From: an uncultured Oscillospiraceae bacterium
GTDB lineage: Bacteria > Bacillota > Clostridia > Oscillospirales > Oscillospiraceae
DNA length: 64,000 nt
Reading direction: 5' to 3'
Assembly (NCBI GenBank): GCA_947626345.1
Contig: CANQSF010000008.1
Coordinates: 23,398 to 87,397, forward strand
This document shows, piece after piece, positions 25,395 to 35,433 of this stretch; positions within the stretch are counted from its first letter, which is position 1; each line of letters opens with the position of its first letter. The notes below the pieces were generated by a model. That model saw only the letters and a program-made list of their open reading frames with translations. It had not been told where the DNA came from and ran no database searches. Made by a program: the position numbers and the translations under genes.

Positions 25395-26855
25395 ATGAGG
25401 GAACGAGAAATGCCGCCTTTTGCTCCGGTATTGATGGAGTCAACAAGGGCTATTGGATATAGCTTAGAAGCCGCCATTGCGGATTTGATCGACAACAGTA
25501 TCGCGGCTAAAGCGGGAAAAGTCCAACTGTTTTTCTTCCCGGTAGATGACGCATATGTGTGTATTCTTGACGATGGCTTTGGAATGGACGATACTCAAAT
25601 AGACCGAGCTATGCAGTATGGCAGCATGAGTCCAAGTGAAGTTAGAGAATCATCTGATTTAGGGCGATATGGCTTGGGATTAAAAACAGCCTCTTTGTCG
25701 CAGTGCCGTGTGTTGACTGTTATAAGCAAGCAGGACAACTGCATAGCAGGGCGGCAGTGGAATTTAGACTATGTCGCAAAAACAGGCAAATGGTCACTGC
25801 TCATTTTAGACGAAGATGAATTGGACTCCGTACCGCATATTTCTGATTTAAAGAAACAGGATCACGGAACACTTGTTGTCTGGCAGAAACTCGACCGCCT
25901 TATGATAGGAGAACTTGATTTTGAAAAATCGTTTGGCCGCAAAATGGATGCAGTTCGCAGCCATCTTGAACTTGTTTTTCATAGATATCTTACAGGCGAG
26001 CAAGGGATAAAAAAGCTTGAGATCGATTTTAATGGCGTCAAAATTAACGCGGCAGATCCATTCCTGTTGAAGAAAAGTACACAGGCTATGGATACTGAGA
26101 CGCTAATTGTAAGAGAAAAGAAAATACTTGTTAAACCCTACATATTGCCGCATATTTCTAAGCTTACAGACGCTGAGAAAGAACAACTTGGAGGCAAAGA
26201 GGGTATCCGCAAAAATCAAGGATTTTATGTGTATCGAAATAAACGGCTTTTGATTTGGGGAACGTGGTTCCGCATGATGCGCCAGGGGGATTTATCAAAA
26301 CTTGCGCGTATAATGGTTGACATTCCAAATGATCTTGATGACTTGTGGACCCTTGACATTAAAAAATCTCATGCAATCCCCCCGGCAGAAGTACGGCAAA
26401 ACCTTCAGGTGGTAATAGATAGAATTGCAGATAAAAGTAAAAGGACATGGACGTTCAGAGGAAAAAAAGAAACTTCGGACTCAGTTGAGCATATGTGGTT
26501 CCGCTTGAAAACCCCGAATCAAGGCGTGACATATGAAATTAACCGAGACCATCCTCTGGTAGAACAGATTGTTCGTGCATTCCCAGCAACAAAAACAAAA
26601 GTAGAGACCCTGCTGAGATATATTGAGCAAAACATTCCGCTGAATCAGTTGTATGTTGACTTAAATAATGATGAAAAAATTGAAAATGACTCAGGTGTTA
26701 AAGAAGCGGACGTAAAAAGCACTTTGGAACAGCTGCTTTCTTCTATGACAAGCAAAATTGAAAAAGCAGAGTTCCTTACGCAAATTGAACACACTGAACC
26801 ATTTTGCTTTTTTCCTGAAATCATTAAGCAGTTTATGGAGGAGAATTCCAAATGA
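25395..26855 (+). CDS. MORC/MutL-like GHKL ATPase of the defence operon
   Basis: A 486-residue protein with an N-terminal Bergerat-fold ATPase: Asn34 in ADLIDNSIAA (Mg-binding N box), DDGFGM (G1, about residues 59-64) and LGRYGLGLKTASLS (G2, about 89-102). An S5-like second domain contains RKNQGFYVYRNKRLL with a conserved lysine. The length and arrangement fit the prokaryotic MORC/MutL-like ATPases that Iyer and colleagues (2008) described in restriction-modification neighbourhoods. It is likely to couple ATP-driven dimerisation to the Z1 helicase and nuclease encoded next. Its stop overlaps the Z1 start by ATGA. Confidence 0.85.
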   Translation: MREREMPPFAPVLMESTRAIGYSLEAAIADLIDNSIAAKAGKVQLFFFPVDDAYVCILDDGFGMDDTQIDRAMQYGSMSPSEVRESSDLGRYGLGLKTASLSQCRVLTVISKQDNCIAGRQWNLDYVAKTGKWSLLILDEDELDSVPHISDLKKQDHGTLVVWQKLDRLMIGELDFEKSFGRKMDAVRSHLELVFHRYLTGEQGIKKLEIDFNGVKINAADPFLLKKSTQAMDTETLIVREKKILVKPYILPHISKLTDAEKEQLGGKEGIRKNQGFYVYRNKRLLIWGTWFRMMRQGDLSKLARIMVDIPNDLDDLWTLDIKKSHAIPPAEVRQNLQVVIDRIADKSKRTWTFRGKKETSDSVEHMWFRLKTPNQGVTYEINRDHPLVEQIVRAFPATKTKVETLLRYIEQNIPLNQLYVDLNNDEKIENDSGVKEADVKSTLEQLLSSMTSKIEKAEFLTQIEHTEPFCFFPEIIKQFMEENSK

Positions 26856-29584
26856 TGAACCCAAACATTGCTATGCTGGAAAGCGTTATTTCAGCAGCGG
26901 TAAGCACTCAGTACAAAGATGTCCCGCCTACGGAAGAAGAATTTAATGTGCTTGCAGCGACAATGCGTAGTAATATGGCTAGCTTTCCTGTGAAGGATGA
27001 CGAATTTGTTGATATTCTTTTTAGGCTCAGGTCAACAATAGTAATTCAAATGGATGTCGGCGTGTTCATCAACGACCGTAATACTCCGCATAAGTCGTGG
27101 TTGCCGGCAAGGAAAGCGGATTTGGATTTCTTCTTTTGGAAAAGATATAAAAGGTATCTCGAAGAAATAAAGCATTGGAACCCTCGCGTAACAGCTACTC
27201 TCGATAAGGTGTCCGATGAAATAGTCGATCTTTTGGGGGATCCACACAGCGAAAACCCATTTCAACGCAGAGGATTAGTCCTTGGTGATGTTCAATCTGG
27301 AAAAACGGCAAACTATACTGCCATTTGCAACAAGGCGGCAGACACAGGATACCGCATTATTATTGTCCTTGCCGGAATGACAGAAAATCTTCGGCAGCAG
27401 ACACAATCTCGACTGGATGCTGAATTTTCAGGGCGAAAGAGCGAATATTATCTTGACCCAAAAGCTGAACTTGAAATTAAAAATCAGCCGGTTGGAGTAG
27501 GCCGTTACGGCGTTCAAAAGCGTATAGCGGCATTCACATCTGTAACTAAAGACTTCGATATCAACGTCCTAAAAAGCAATGATCTGAACCTTCAGAGCGT
27601 ATCTGATCCGGTCGTGCTCGTTGTAAAAAAGAACAAAAGTATTCTGAACAATTTAATCAGATGGCTGTCGAAAAGCAAGGATTCCGCTTCCGGAAAGATC
27701 CTTCTTCCGATGATGCTGATTGATGATGAGGCTGACAATGCTTCCGTGAATACAAAAAGTGAAGATGAAAATCCTGCGGCAATCAATGCCTGTATCCGCA
27801 GACTTTTGAAATGCTTCAGCCAAGCATCGTATTTAGGTATTACTGCTACCCCTTTTGCAAATATTTTTATCAATCCTGAAACCGATGACGAAATGGTGGG
27901 GGACGATCTATTCCCGCGTGATTTTATATATTCACTTGCTCCGCCATCAAATTATATTGGAGCTGACAAAATTTTTGGAGAGGTTCCGGAGTTTGCAAAT
28001 GCATTGGTTCCACTTTCCCGCGATGAAATGGATTTATTCTTTTCATTTACGCATAAAAAGACTTTGGAAGTAGACGCATTGCCTCCAAGTATGTATGAAG
28101 CAATCAGCTATTTCTTGCTGTTCAATGTCGTTAGAGATATTAGAGGAGACCTAACCGAGCATCGCTCAATGATGATTCATGTAAGCCGTTTTATTGACGT
28201 ACAAAATCAAATTACAGATCTTGTCAACGAATGGCTGGTACAAGTTAAATCTGATATTCTTAATTATGCAGCTTTGTCGGCTGAGGAACGTGAAAAAATC
28301 ACAAATTTAAAATATCTGCAAAAGATTTGGGAAAAGAACAACCTTGAGCAGATCAGCGGCAAGAATTGGGATAGTGTTTGCCGTCAGTACCTTTATAAGG
28401 CAGTTGCCCCTGTAGCCGTAAGAGCTGTAAACAGTAAAACTGGAGCCACCAGTCTTGATTATTTTAACCATAAAGACGATGGGCTGCGTGTGATTGCAGT
28501 TGGGGGGAACGCACTTTCACGAGGTTTAACTCTGGAGGGGCTGGGGGTTAGTTACTTCTATCGTAAATCTCAGATGTATGATACTCTGCTTCAAATGGGA
28601 AGATGGTTTGGATATCGGCCAAATTATGAAGACCTCTTTAAAATATGGATCGCAGAAGAAGCAATTGACTGGTATGGATATATAACGAATGCAGCCAATG
28701 AGCTGAAAGATGAAATATCCAAAATGAAACTCGCCAATCAAACTCCAATGGAGTTTGGATTGAAGGTAAGACAAGATCCAAACTCGCTTATAGCAACGGC
28801 GCGTAATAAAATGCGCTCCGCTGTCCAAGTAAGCCGCCCCATTACTGTTTCCGGAAAGCTTCTTGAAACACCTCGATTAAAGGCGAGTAATGAAATTCTC
28901 AAAGCTAATGAAAATACATTTAAGGAGTTTGTAGACAGTTTGGCGGTCGCCGGACGGTTGGATTCTTCAGAAAAACCGTATTACTGGCGCGGTGTTCCAA
29001 AGGAACTTGTTTCTCAGCTGTTGTTGGATTTTGAAACTCATCCTTGGCACTTGCAATTCCAGGGACGGGCCCTTTCAGAATACATAGATACGCAAATGAA
29101 TGATGCTCTTTGGGATGTTGCCTTGATTACAAGCGGTGACGGCAGGTCCTATTCTGAGGGGTTAAAATACGGAGACAAGGTTCTTACCATCGGCGCGACC
29201 GAGAAACGTAAAGTCATCGCTGATGATAAGATGATTAGGATAAGCGGCACAAAGATTAAAGTCGGCTCAGGCGGGTGCACAAAAGTCGGATTGACAAAAG
29301 AGCAAGTCAGAGATGCAGAGCAGAGGTTTAAAGAGCTGAATGGAAATAAACATATGTCAGACAGCGCATATCTCATCAAAGAACGTAATCCGTTGCTGAT
29401 GCTGCATATCATTGAGGTTGATTTGCTTGAGCAGGAATCAACAAGCGTGAATGTTCCACCGTTTTTATTCGCATTAGGTGTCGGCTTTCCTGATACGGGC
29501 GTTGGAACCAAGAAAGCAAACTATGTAGTCAATATGGTGGAGCTTAAAAATTGGATGGATCCGGACGAGGAAGAAGACGAATGA
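26852..29584 (+). CDS. Z1-domain superfamily II helicase
   Basis: A 910-residue protein with Walker A in LVLGDVQSGKTANY (about residues 143-155), a DEAD-like Walker B MLIDDEADN (near 288-296), ITATPFANIF (motif III) and, in the second helicase half, VGGNALSRGLTLEGLGVSYFYR and LQMGRWFGYRPNYEDL (motifs V-VI). This is the Z1 signature. Z1 proteins are predicted DNA translocases or helicases of R-M systems. Starts by ATGA overlap with the MORC-type gene and ends overlapping the nuclease gene, so all three are translationally coupled. Confidence 0.92.
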   Translation: MMNPNIAMLESVISAAVSTQYKDVPPTEEEFNVLAATMRSNMASFPVKDDEFVDILFRLRSTIVIQMDVGVFINDRNTPHKSWLPARKADLDFFFWKRYKRYLEEIKHWNPRVTATLDKVSDEIVDLLGDPHSENPFQRRGLVLGDVQSGKTANYTAICNKAADTGYRIIIVLAGMTENLRQQTQSRLDAEFSGRKSEYYLDPKAELEIKNQPVGVGRYGVQKRIAAFTSVTKDFDINVLKSNDLNLQSVSDPVVLVVKKNKSILNNLIRWLSKSKDSASGKILLPMMLIDDEADNASVNTKSEDENPAAINACIRRLLKCFSQASYLGITATPFANIFINPETDDEMVGDDLFPRDFIYSLAPPSNYIGADKIFGEVPEFANALVPLSRDEMDLFFSFTHKKTLEVDALPPSMYEAISYFLLFNVVRDIRGDLTEHRSMMIHVSRFIDVQNQITDLVNEWLVQVKSDILNYAALSAEEREKITNLKYLQKIWEKNNLEQISGKNWDSVCRQYLYKAVAPVAVRAVNSKTGATSLDYFNHKDDGLRVIAVGGNALSRGLTLEGLGVSYFYRKSQMYDTLLQMGRWFGYRPNYEDLFKIWIAEEAIDWYGYITNAANELKDEISKMKLANQTPMEFGLKVRQDPNSLIATARNKMRSAVQVSRPITVSGKLLETPRLKASNEILKANENTFKEFVDSLAVAGRLDSSEKPYYWRGVPKELVSQLLLDFETHPWHLQFQGRALSEYIDTQMNDALWDVALITSGDGRSYSEGLKYGDKVLTIGATEKRKVIADDKMIRISGTKIKVGSGGCTKVGLTKEQVRDAEQRFKELNGNKHMSDSAYLIKERNPLLMLHIIEVDLLEQESTSVNVPPFLFALGVGFPDTGVGTKKANYVVNMVELKNWMDPDEEEDE

Positions 29585-30522
29585 AAATAACGGCTGAACA
29601 ACTTCATAGAAAATGGAGTTCCATCGATTACTATGATGGCGGATATATTCAGATAGAAGCACAGCACCCTCTGGATTGGTTTGTGGGGTATGAAAAAGTC
29701 AGTCAAAAGGCCCTTTTAATTATTTCTGAAAAAGAGCCGGAGCTCCTGCCGACCTCTAAATCAATTATTGTTTCTAAACGGCTGCGCGCGGATAATAAAT
29801 GGACTTTATTACTGACACTGATGCGGACAGAGCAGGAAAGCGTTTTTGAAACGCTGTGTGCTGACATTATTACATATTCAGGGACAGCCGAAGACGAGTC
29901 GTCTGCCTTGGCTTTAACATTAAAAAGATATAAGCAATGGAATAAACTGCTTGAATATCAGAAAAAAGGGTTGATGGACGAAAGTAGCCGCAAAGGCTTG
30001 CTGGGAGAGTTGATATATCTTTGTCATGTTATAAAAAACGGATACCCAGTTTTATCTGCGGTACAAGGATGGGTTGGGCCAGATGGGGCTGATCAGGATT
30101 TTGTGTATGCTGACGGATGGCACGAGATAAAATCTATAGGTTTATCTGCTGCGTCAATTACCATTTCATCTTTGGAACAGTTAGACAGAGAAGATCCGGG
30201 TGAAATTGTTGTTATGCGCATTGATAAATGCGCACCGGAACGCAATGGCACTTTTTCTCTTGGTGATCAGGTGGATGCAGCTATGAATCTCATTAAGGGG
30301 GATTCTGACGCGCTGTCTCTAATGGAGCGTAAACTTGCAAGCTGCGGATATATTGATTTGCCTGAATATCGGGAACAGAAATATATTCTCTCAGGAGAAT
30401 CACATTTTACGGTAGATTCAAGTTTCCCAAAACTTACTGGAAGCTCAACACCAGCACAGATTATTTCAGCACAATATGTCATCAGCCTTTCAGGTATTGA
30501 AGGCTGGCGGTTGGAGGGGTAA
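29581..30522 (+). CDS. PD-(D/E)XK nuclease (DUF4420-like)
   Basis: A 313-residue protein. The core GPDGADQDFVYADGWHEIKS (about residues 166-185) supplies the D ... E-x-K catalytic pattern of the PD-(D/E)XK nucleases found beside Z1 helicases. The N-terminal half (LHRKWSSIDYYDGGYI...) and LGELIYLCHVIKNGYP are typical of the same family. ATG 29581 overlaps the Z1 stop (ATGA); the longer frame starts inside Z1 and is not needed. It is the best candidate for the restriction nuclease of this system. Confidence 0.85.
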   Translation: MKITAEQLHRKWSSIDYYDGGYIQIEAQHPLDWFVGYEKVSQKALLIISEKEPELLPTSKSIIVSKRLRADNKWTLLLTLMRTEQESVFETLCADIITYSGTAEDESSALALTLKRYKQWNKLLEYQKKGLMDESSRKGLLGELIYLCHVIKNGYPVLSAVQGWVGPDGADQDFVYADGWHEIKSIGLSAASITISSLEQLDREDPGEIVVMRIDKCAPERNGTFSLGDQVDAAMNLIKGDSDALSLMERKLASCGYIDLPEYREQKYILSGESHFTVDSSFPKLTGSSTPAQIISAQYVISLSGIEGWRLEG

Positions 30523-30527
30523 AACAT

Positions 30528-32600
30528 ATGGACGCGCAGGAATTCAGAAAAGATTTTCTTGAAAATGTAAAGGCAGAAGCTGCAGCTACTGGGGAGGGCT
30601 CCTGCGCATCGTTCGTGGAATATATGGCACAGTATCTCGTGGAAGCAGAAGTGCTGCCGGATTTCAATTCATCTTTTTATACTAATACGTCAGGCAGAAA
30701 GAAGTACCGAGTAGATGGGTACGCACTTGATGAGTTTGACTTTACCATGAATTTGATCATTGCGGATTATGATGGGATAGATGAAAGAACGTTGACGAAA
30801 TCTGTTGCGAATAATGATTTTTTAAGGCTTGCTTTGTTTGTTGACCAAGCGTTGACCAGCAGCCTTTATAAAGAAATTGAAATGAGCACTCCTTGCGCAG
30901 ACCTTGTTGATATGCTTCGCTCATATCGTGACCGCATACGCAAATACAGACTTATTATTTTTACTGATGCAGAAATGAGCGGGTCAATTACTGCGTTGGA
31001 CAATCTTGTAATCTGTGGAGTTGAAGCAGAATGCCAGATTTGGGATATCGACCGTCTTTATCGAGTCTGTTCATCTGATTTGGGAAGGCAGGACATAGAG
31101 ATAAATTTCCGCGATTACACAGGCGAGGGCATCCCTTGCCTTGAAGCGAGCAGCGCGGCCACCGCAGAGTACAATAGTTATTTATGCATTATTCCGGGAG
31201 AGGTATTGGCTGATATATATGATAAATATGGAAGTCAGCTTCTCGAAGGGAATGTGCGTTCATTTTTATCGACCAAGGTGGCCGTAAACAAAAAAATCCG
31301 TGAAACTATTTTACGAAATCCATCTATGTTCTTCGCGTATAATAATGGCGTTTCTGCAACAGCAAAAGAAGTCGAAATCGAATCGACAGAAAAAGGAAAC
31401 TTTATTATTGGCGCAAGGGACTTTCAGATAATAAATGGCGGTCAAACAACAGCATCGCTCTCAAATACGAGATATAAAGACCGGGCAGATCTCCGCGGAA
31501 TATATGTGCAGATGAAGCTGACAGAAATTGATGAGAGCGATCCGGATCGTTCTACAGAATTAATAAGAAATATTTCACGTTCATCAAACAGTCAAAATAA
31601 AGTAAGCGATGCTGATTTCTTTGCCACTCATCCGTTCCATGTCCGTATAGAGCAGTTCTCACGCAGAATATTTGCACCAGCGGAAGCTGGTGCTCAGTAT
31701 GAAACAAAATGGTTTTATGAACGCGCCAGAGGACAATATCTTCAGGCGCAAATGCGTTTGACACCTGCTAAGAAAAAGCAGTTTGCTTTACAGAATCCAA
31801 AGAATAAAGTCATTACTAAAACAGATTTAGCGAAGGTCAGAAATACTTGGAGCGGATATCCGCAGATCGTAAGCAAAGGAGCTCAGACGAATTTCATGAA
31901 ATTCGCTGAGCTTATTGGTGAAGTATGGGCAGAAAAAGACTACGTTTTCAATGAACGTTATTTTACCGAATCAGTTGCGCTCATGATCCTTTTTAAACAT
32001 TTGGAGGCAATGATTCCTAAACAATCCTGGTACGAACAAGGATACAGGGCAAATATTGTTACATACTCTATTTCTCTTCTTAGGCTGCTGATAAAGAGGC
32101 AATTCAAGGATATGGATTTGGATTTGCAGGGGATTTGGCAGCGGCAAAGTGTTCCTGATATTATTTCAAAAGTCCTTGAAGATATTTCTGAACAGGTATT
32201 TCGTAAAATTACTGATCCGAGCAGGCAAACCATTAATGTTACTCAGTGGTGCAAACGGGATGCCTGCTGGAAAAGCGTCCAAGAAATAGATATTCGCCTT
32301 CCGGCTTCATTTACAAGTGTGTTGATCAGCAAAGCGGAAAAGAAAACTGCTGAAAGCGAAGCAAAACAAGATCAACGGATTATTTCCGGTGCAGAAGCCC
32401 AGACGAGTGTGCTTGCATACAACGCCGAGCAGTGGCGAAAGTTGTCAGAGTTTGCTGCACAAAAGAAAATGTTGAGTCCTGATGAGATGACAGCATTAAG
32501 ATATGCGTGTCAAATACCAAACAAAATTCCAAGCCCTTATCAAAGCCAACGGTTGTTAGGACTTCTTGAGAGAGTTTTCGCAGAGGGATTTAAGTTCTGA
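30528..32600 (+). CDS. AIPR family protein
   Basis: A 690-residue protein of the AIPR (abortive-infection phage-resistance) family, recognised by FFAYNNGVSATAKEVEIES and FQIINGGQTTASLSNTR (about residues 265-315) and LIRNISRSSNSQNKVSDADFFATHPFHVRIE. The family is found in Abi-type loci and in MORC/Z1 R-M clusters; its chemistry is not established. It lies 5 bp after the nuclease gene in the same operon. The C-terminal third is charged and helical. Confidence 0.88.
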   Translation: MDAQEFRKDFLENVKAEAAATGEGSCASFVEYMAQYLVEAEVLPDFNSSFYTNTSGRKKYRVDGYALDEFDFTMNLIIADYDGIDERTLTKSVANNDFLRLALFVDQALTSSLYKEIEMSTPCADLVDMLRSYRDRIRKYRLIIFTDAEMSGSITALDNLVICGVEAECQIWDIDRLYRVCSSDLGRQDIEINFRDYTGEGIPCLEASSAATAEYNSYLCIIPGEVLADIYDKYGSQLLEGNVRSFLSTKVAVNKKIRETILRNPSMFFAYNNGVSATAKEVEIESTEKGNFIIGARDFQIINGGQTTASLSNTRYKDRADLRGIYVQMKLTEIDESDPDRSTELIRNISRSSNSQNKVSDADFFATHPFHVRIEQFSRRIFAPAEAGAQYETKWFYERARGQYLQAQMRLTPAKKKQFALQNPKNKVITKTDLAKVRNTWSGYPQIVSKGAQTNFMKFAELIGEVWAEKDYVFNERYFTESVALMILFKHLEAMIPKQSWYEQGYRANIVTYSISLLRLLIKRQFKDMDLDLQGIWQRQSVPDIISKVLEDISEQVFRKITDPSRQTINVTQWCKRDACWKSVQEIDIRLPASFTSVLISKAEKKTAESEAKQDQRIISGAEAQTSVLAYNAEQWRKLSEFAAQKKMLSPDEMTALRYACQIPNKIPSPYQSQRLLGLLERVFAEGFKF

Positions 32601-32626
32601 ATACGCAGGGAAAGAGGAAAAGAAAA

Positions 32627-34231
32627 TTGTATACAGTCATAGATTTGTTTGCCGGAGCGGGAGGCTTGAGTCTCGGCTTTGCGCAAACACAAAAATTTGA
32701 AATCAAAGTTGCATTTGAGAACAGCCCTTATATGCAGGAAACATACCGCAATAATCATCGAAACGTAGATGTTATGGGGGATGTTTGCGCTGCTGATTAT
32801 ACGGAAATCAAAAGAAAATACGGAGATATTGATGTCGTTATTGGCGGTCCCCCCTGCCAGGGGTTCTCTAATGCAAATCGGCAGAAGAATCATGCTGTCA
32901 GCCAAAATAATATGCTTGTAAAACAGTATCTCCGTGCAATTCTTGAACTGAAGCCGAAAGCATTTGTTATGGAAAATGTAAGCATGCTGAAGTCAGAAGT
33001 TCACAGATTTTATATGGAAGATTTGGATGTCAATGTTGTTCAGCAGTATGACATTCCTGTAAAAGTTACGCCTCTAATTTTGCTTGATGAACAATACACG
33101 TTTGACGGTGTTATAGACATTATCCAAGATCCACAGAAGATTGCAGCATATATTTGGGATGAAAATGACTATTTTGAATTGAATGTCATATATAAAGCAT
33201 CAAAAAGCAATGATAAGCTGGAAAAGGCGCTTGAAAAGCATGAAGCAAGTTTGAAAAAAATTATCAAGAAGCAGCTTAAGAAAAATGATACGGGATATAT
33301 ATCTACGGAGTCAAGGAAAGCCTTTTCCGCTGTCTCTGCTTTCTATGAGGGAAACCTGTCGGCAGACAAAATTAAGCAGCAAATTGAACCAGCTGTTATG
33401 CTTCAGAGAATGCTCAGCAAAGCACAGGAAATATATAATAATCGTATCATTGTGGATTCGTATTCATCAACAAAAGGCGTTGCGGCTAACATTAAGTCAT
33501 TTTCGGTGTTCGATTATTTAAAAAATATTTTAGAAAAAATAGAGGATGGATATGTAATTGACAGTGATGTTTTATGTGCAGCAGATTATGGGGCCCCACA
33601 AAAAAGAATGCGCTTTGTTGTTGTCGGTATAAAAAAGAGCATATCACCTAAGATAGCACTGCCAAAAGGTCAATTCGACAAAGATGAGTACCGAACTGTC
33701 AGAAATGCAATAGAAGATTTGGAAGATGTGGATCCTGTTTTTGATTTGGACGATGAAAGAAAAGGTATTGCGCTTCCCTCAAAAGAGCTATGTGGAGAGC
33801 TCGCTTTATATTTAAGAGATTCAACAATACTTAGAAACCATATCGTTACAAAGACAACAGACACCGCTATGGATCGATTTAAGGCGCTCAAGCAGGGAGA
33901 AAATTTCCATTCGCTTGACGAGAGCATGAAATCAAATACGTATACTGATGCCTCTCGGACGCAGAACACGATATATCTTCGCTTAAATTATGATGAACCC
34001 AGCGGCACCGTTGTAAATGTTCGGAAATCTATGTGGATACACCCAACTTTAAACAGGGCAATCAGCGTGAGAGAAGCTGCGCGGCTGCAAACTTTTCCTG
34101 ACAGCTTTGTTTTCTGTGGCACTAAAGATAAACAGTATCAGCAGGTCGGGAATGCGGTGCCTCCTATTATGGCAAAGGCTATTGCAGAGAAATTGGCAAA
34201 GATACTTAACGATAATTTACCAAAGGACTGA
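32627..34231 (+). CDS. DNA (cytosine-5)-methyltransferase with a long insertion
   Basis: A 534-residue C5-methyltransferase. Motif I DLFAGAGGLSLGF (residues 6-18), motif IV GGPPCQGFS with catalytic Cys77, motif VI MENVSML (about 113), motif VIII GAPQKRMRFVVVG (about 323) and motifs IX-X (RLQTFPDSF, QQVGNAVPP) are in order. About 200 residues separate motifs VI and VIII, where a few tens are normal; the inserted part is lysine-rich and helical. The variable target-recognition region lies after motif VIII. TTG 32627 is the start, with AGAGGAAAAG upstream. It should protect host DNA from the nucleases of this operon. Confidence 0.93.
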   Translation: MYTVIDLFAGAGGLSLGFAQTQKFEIKVAFENSPYMQETYRNNHRNVDVMGDVCAADYTEIKRKYGDIDVVIGGPPCQGFSNANRQKNHAVSQNNMLVKQYLRAILELKPKAFVMENVSMLKSEVHRFYMEDLDVNVVQQYDIPVKVTPLILLDEQYTFDGVIDIIQDPQKIAAYIWDENDYFELNVIYKASKSNDKLEKALEKHEASLKKIIKKQLKKNDTGYISTESRKAFSAVSAFYEGNLSADKIKQQIEPAVMLQRMLSKAQEIYNNRIIVDSYSSTKGVAANIKSFSVFDYLKNILEKIEDGYVIDSDVLCAADYGAPQKRMRFVVVGIKKSISPKIALPKGQFDKDEYRTVRNAIEDLEDVDPVFDLDDERKGIALPSKELCGELALYLRDSTILRNHIVTKTTDTAMDRFKALKQGENFHSLDESMKSNTYTDASRTQNTIYLRLNYDEPSGTVVNVRKSMWIHPTLNRAISVREAARLQTFPDSFVFCGTKDKQYQQVGNAVPPIMAKAIAEKLAKILNDNLPKD

Positions 34232-34235
34232 GACA

Positions 34236-34655
34236 ATGGCAGATAATCTTACAAAAGAAGTTCGCAGCATGAATATGTCGCATATTCGAAGCAAGAACTC
34301 TAAACCGGAAGAGATTGTTCGCAAGTTTTTATTTGCAAATGGTTTTCGGTATCGAAAGAATGTAAAATCACTGCCCGGCTGCCCTGATATTGTATTGCCA
34401 AAATACCATACCGTGATTTTTGTTAACGGTTGTTTTTGGCATAAGCATAATTGCTCCAGATTTGTTTGGCCGACATCAAATCAGGAATATTGGCGTCAAA
34501 AGATTCTGCATAATGTGGAAAGAGACAAGCGTAATACTGATCTGCTTCAGCAAACAGGATGGAACGTTCTCATCGTTTGGGAGTGTGAATTAAAGGCAAA
34601 AAGCAGAAGCGAAACCTTGCAAAGAGTCATTGCAGAATTGGAGGGTACACGGTGA
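34236..34655 (+). CDS. vsr: Very short patch repair endonuclease
   Basis: A 139-residue Vsr endonuclease. MSHIRSKNSKPEEIVRKFLFANGFRYRKNVKSLPGCPDIVLPKYHTVIFVNGCFWHKHNC is the family hallmark, with the catalytic Asp in PDIVLP and the FWHxHxC zinc/active-site motif. It nicks at T-G mismatches left by deamination of 5-methylcytosine, so it fits the adjacent methyltransferase. ATG 34236 lies 5 nt after the methyltransferase stop; the GTG of the HNH gene overlaps its stop. Confidence 0.95.
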   Translation: MADNLTKEVRSMNMSHIRSKNSKPEEIVRKFLFANGFRYRKNVKSLPGCPDIVLPKYHTVIFVNGCFWHKHNCSRFVWPTSNQEYWRQKILHNVERDKRNTDLLQQTGWNVLIVWECELKAKSRSETLQRVIAELEGTR

Positions 34656-35398
34656 ATACAACAAATAGAGCTTTATCAATTATTGCGTTTTATTTGTCTG
34701 AATATGATATGAAAGCAGTCAATGCCTTGGGGTTTCAAACTCGCAGTGAAGCGATCAACAGCATTTCTCACAATGTAGGAAATGGCAATAACTATTTAAA
34801 ACTCAGGCGTGATGAGTTTGATGCCCTGCCTGAAAGCTCAAGTTCAAGAAAAGGGTGGAGAAATAGACCGCCTATTAGAGAAGTCGTTGAGATGGCCGCG
34901 TATTTACGACAATTTTCATTTGATGAAATAACTGACATAGTTAAAGCACTTATAGAACATGAAGACAGTATCCCTGTTAATTTAACGGATTCGCAGAACG
35001 ACTCTGTTTTGGATACAGTGGATGAAAATGAATTTGAAAGTTTAATTAATTTTTCTGATCCGACTGCAAGACTTGTTGTTAAAACTGAAACAGGCACTTA
35101 TCGAGTATACAATCAATCAAAAGTAGTACAGTTGAAAATATTATATCGCGGATGCTGTCAAATATGTGGGATTAATCCGGTAGCACAATTCAATACCAAT
35201 ATCTGTGAAGCTCACCATATTTTGCCTTTTTCGGAATCTCAAAACAACGATTCAAATAATATCATAATTTTATGTCCTAACCACCATAGATTGATACATA
35301 AGCTCAAACCGGATTTTGACCCGGAAAAATTGACGTTTTCGGTGAAGGGTAAAGACATACTGCATGTAGTATTAGACTACCATTTGAGACGGAATTAG
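34652..35398 (+). CDS. HNH endonuclease of the defence operon
   Basis: A 248-residue protein with a C-terminal HNH domain: CCQICG (about residues 168-173) and CPNHHRLIHK (about 208-217) with EAHHILPF between, giving zinc-binding cysteines and the HNH histidines. The N-terminal half has a helical RNRPPIREVVEMAAYLRQ segment, perhaps DNA binding. GTG 34652 overlaps the vsr stop (GTGA). It is the last gene of the AT-rich operon, and could be an additional restriction nuclease or a specificity partner. Confidence 0.85.
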   Translation: MNTTNRALSIIAFYLSEYDMKAVNALGFQTRSEAINSISHNVGNGNNYLKLRRDEFDALPESSSSRKGWRNRPPIREVVEMAAYLRQFSFDEITDIVKALIEHEDSIPVNLTDSQNDSVLDTVDENEFESLINFSDPTARLVVKTETGTYRVYNQSKVVQLKILYRGCCQICGINPVAQFNTNICEAHHILPFSESQNNDSNNIIILCPNHHRLIHKLKPDFDPEKLTFSVKGKDILHVVLDYHLRRN

Positions 35399-35433
35399 AC
35401 TAATATTCATTATTGAATGCATTTGGGTTCATC

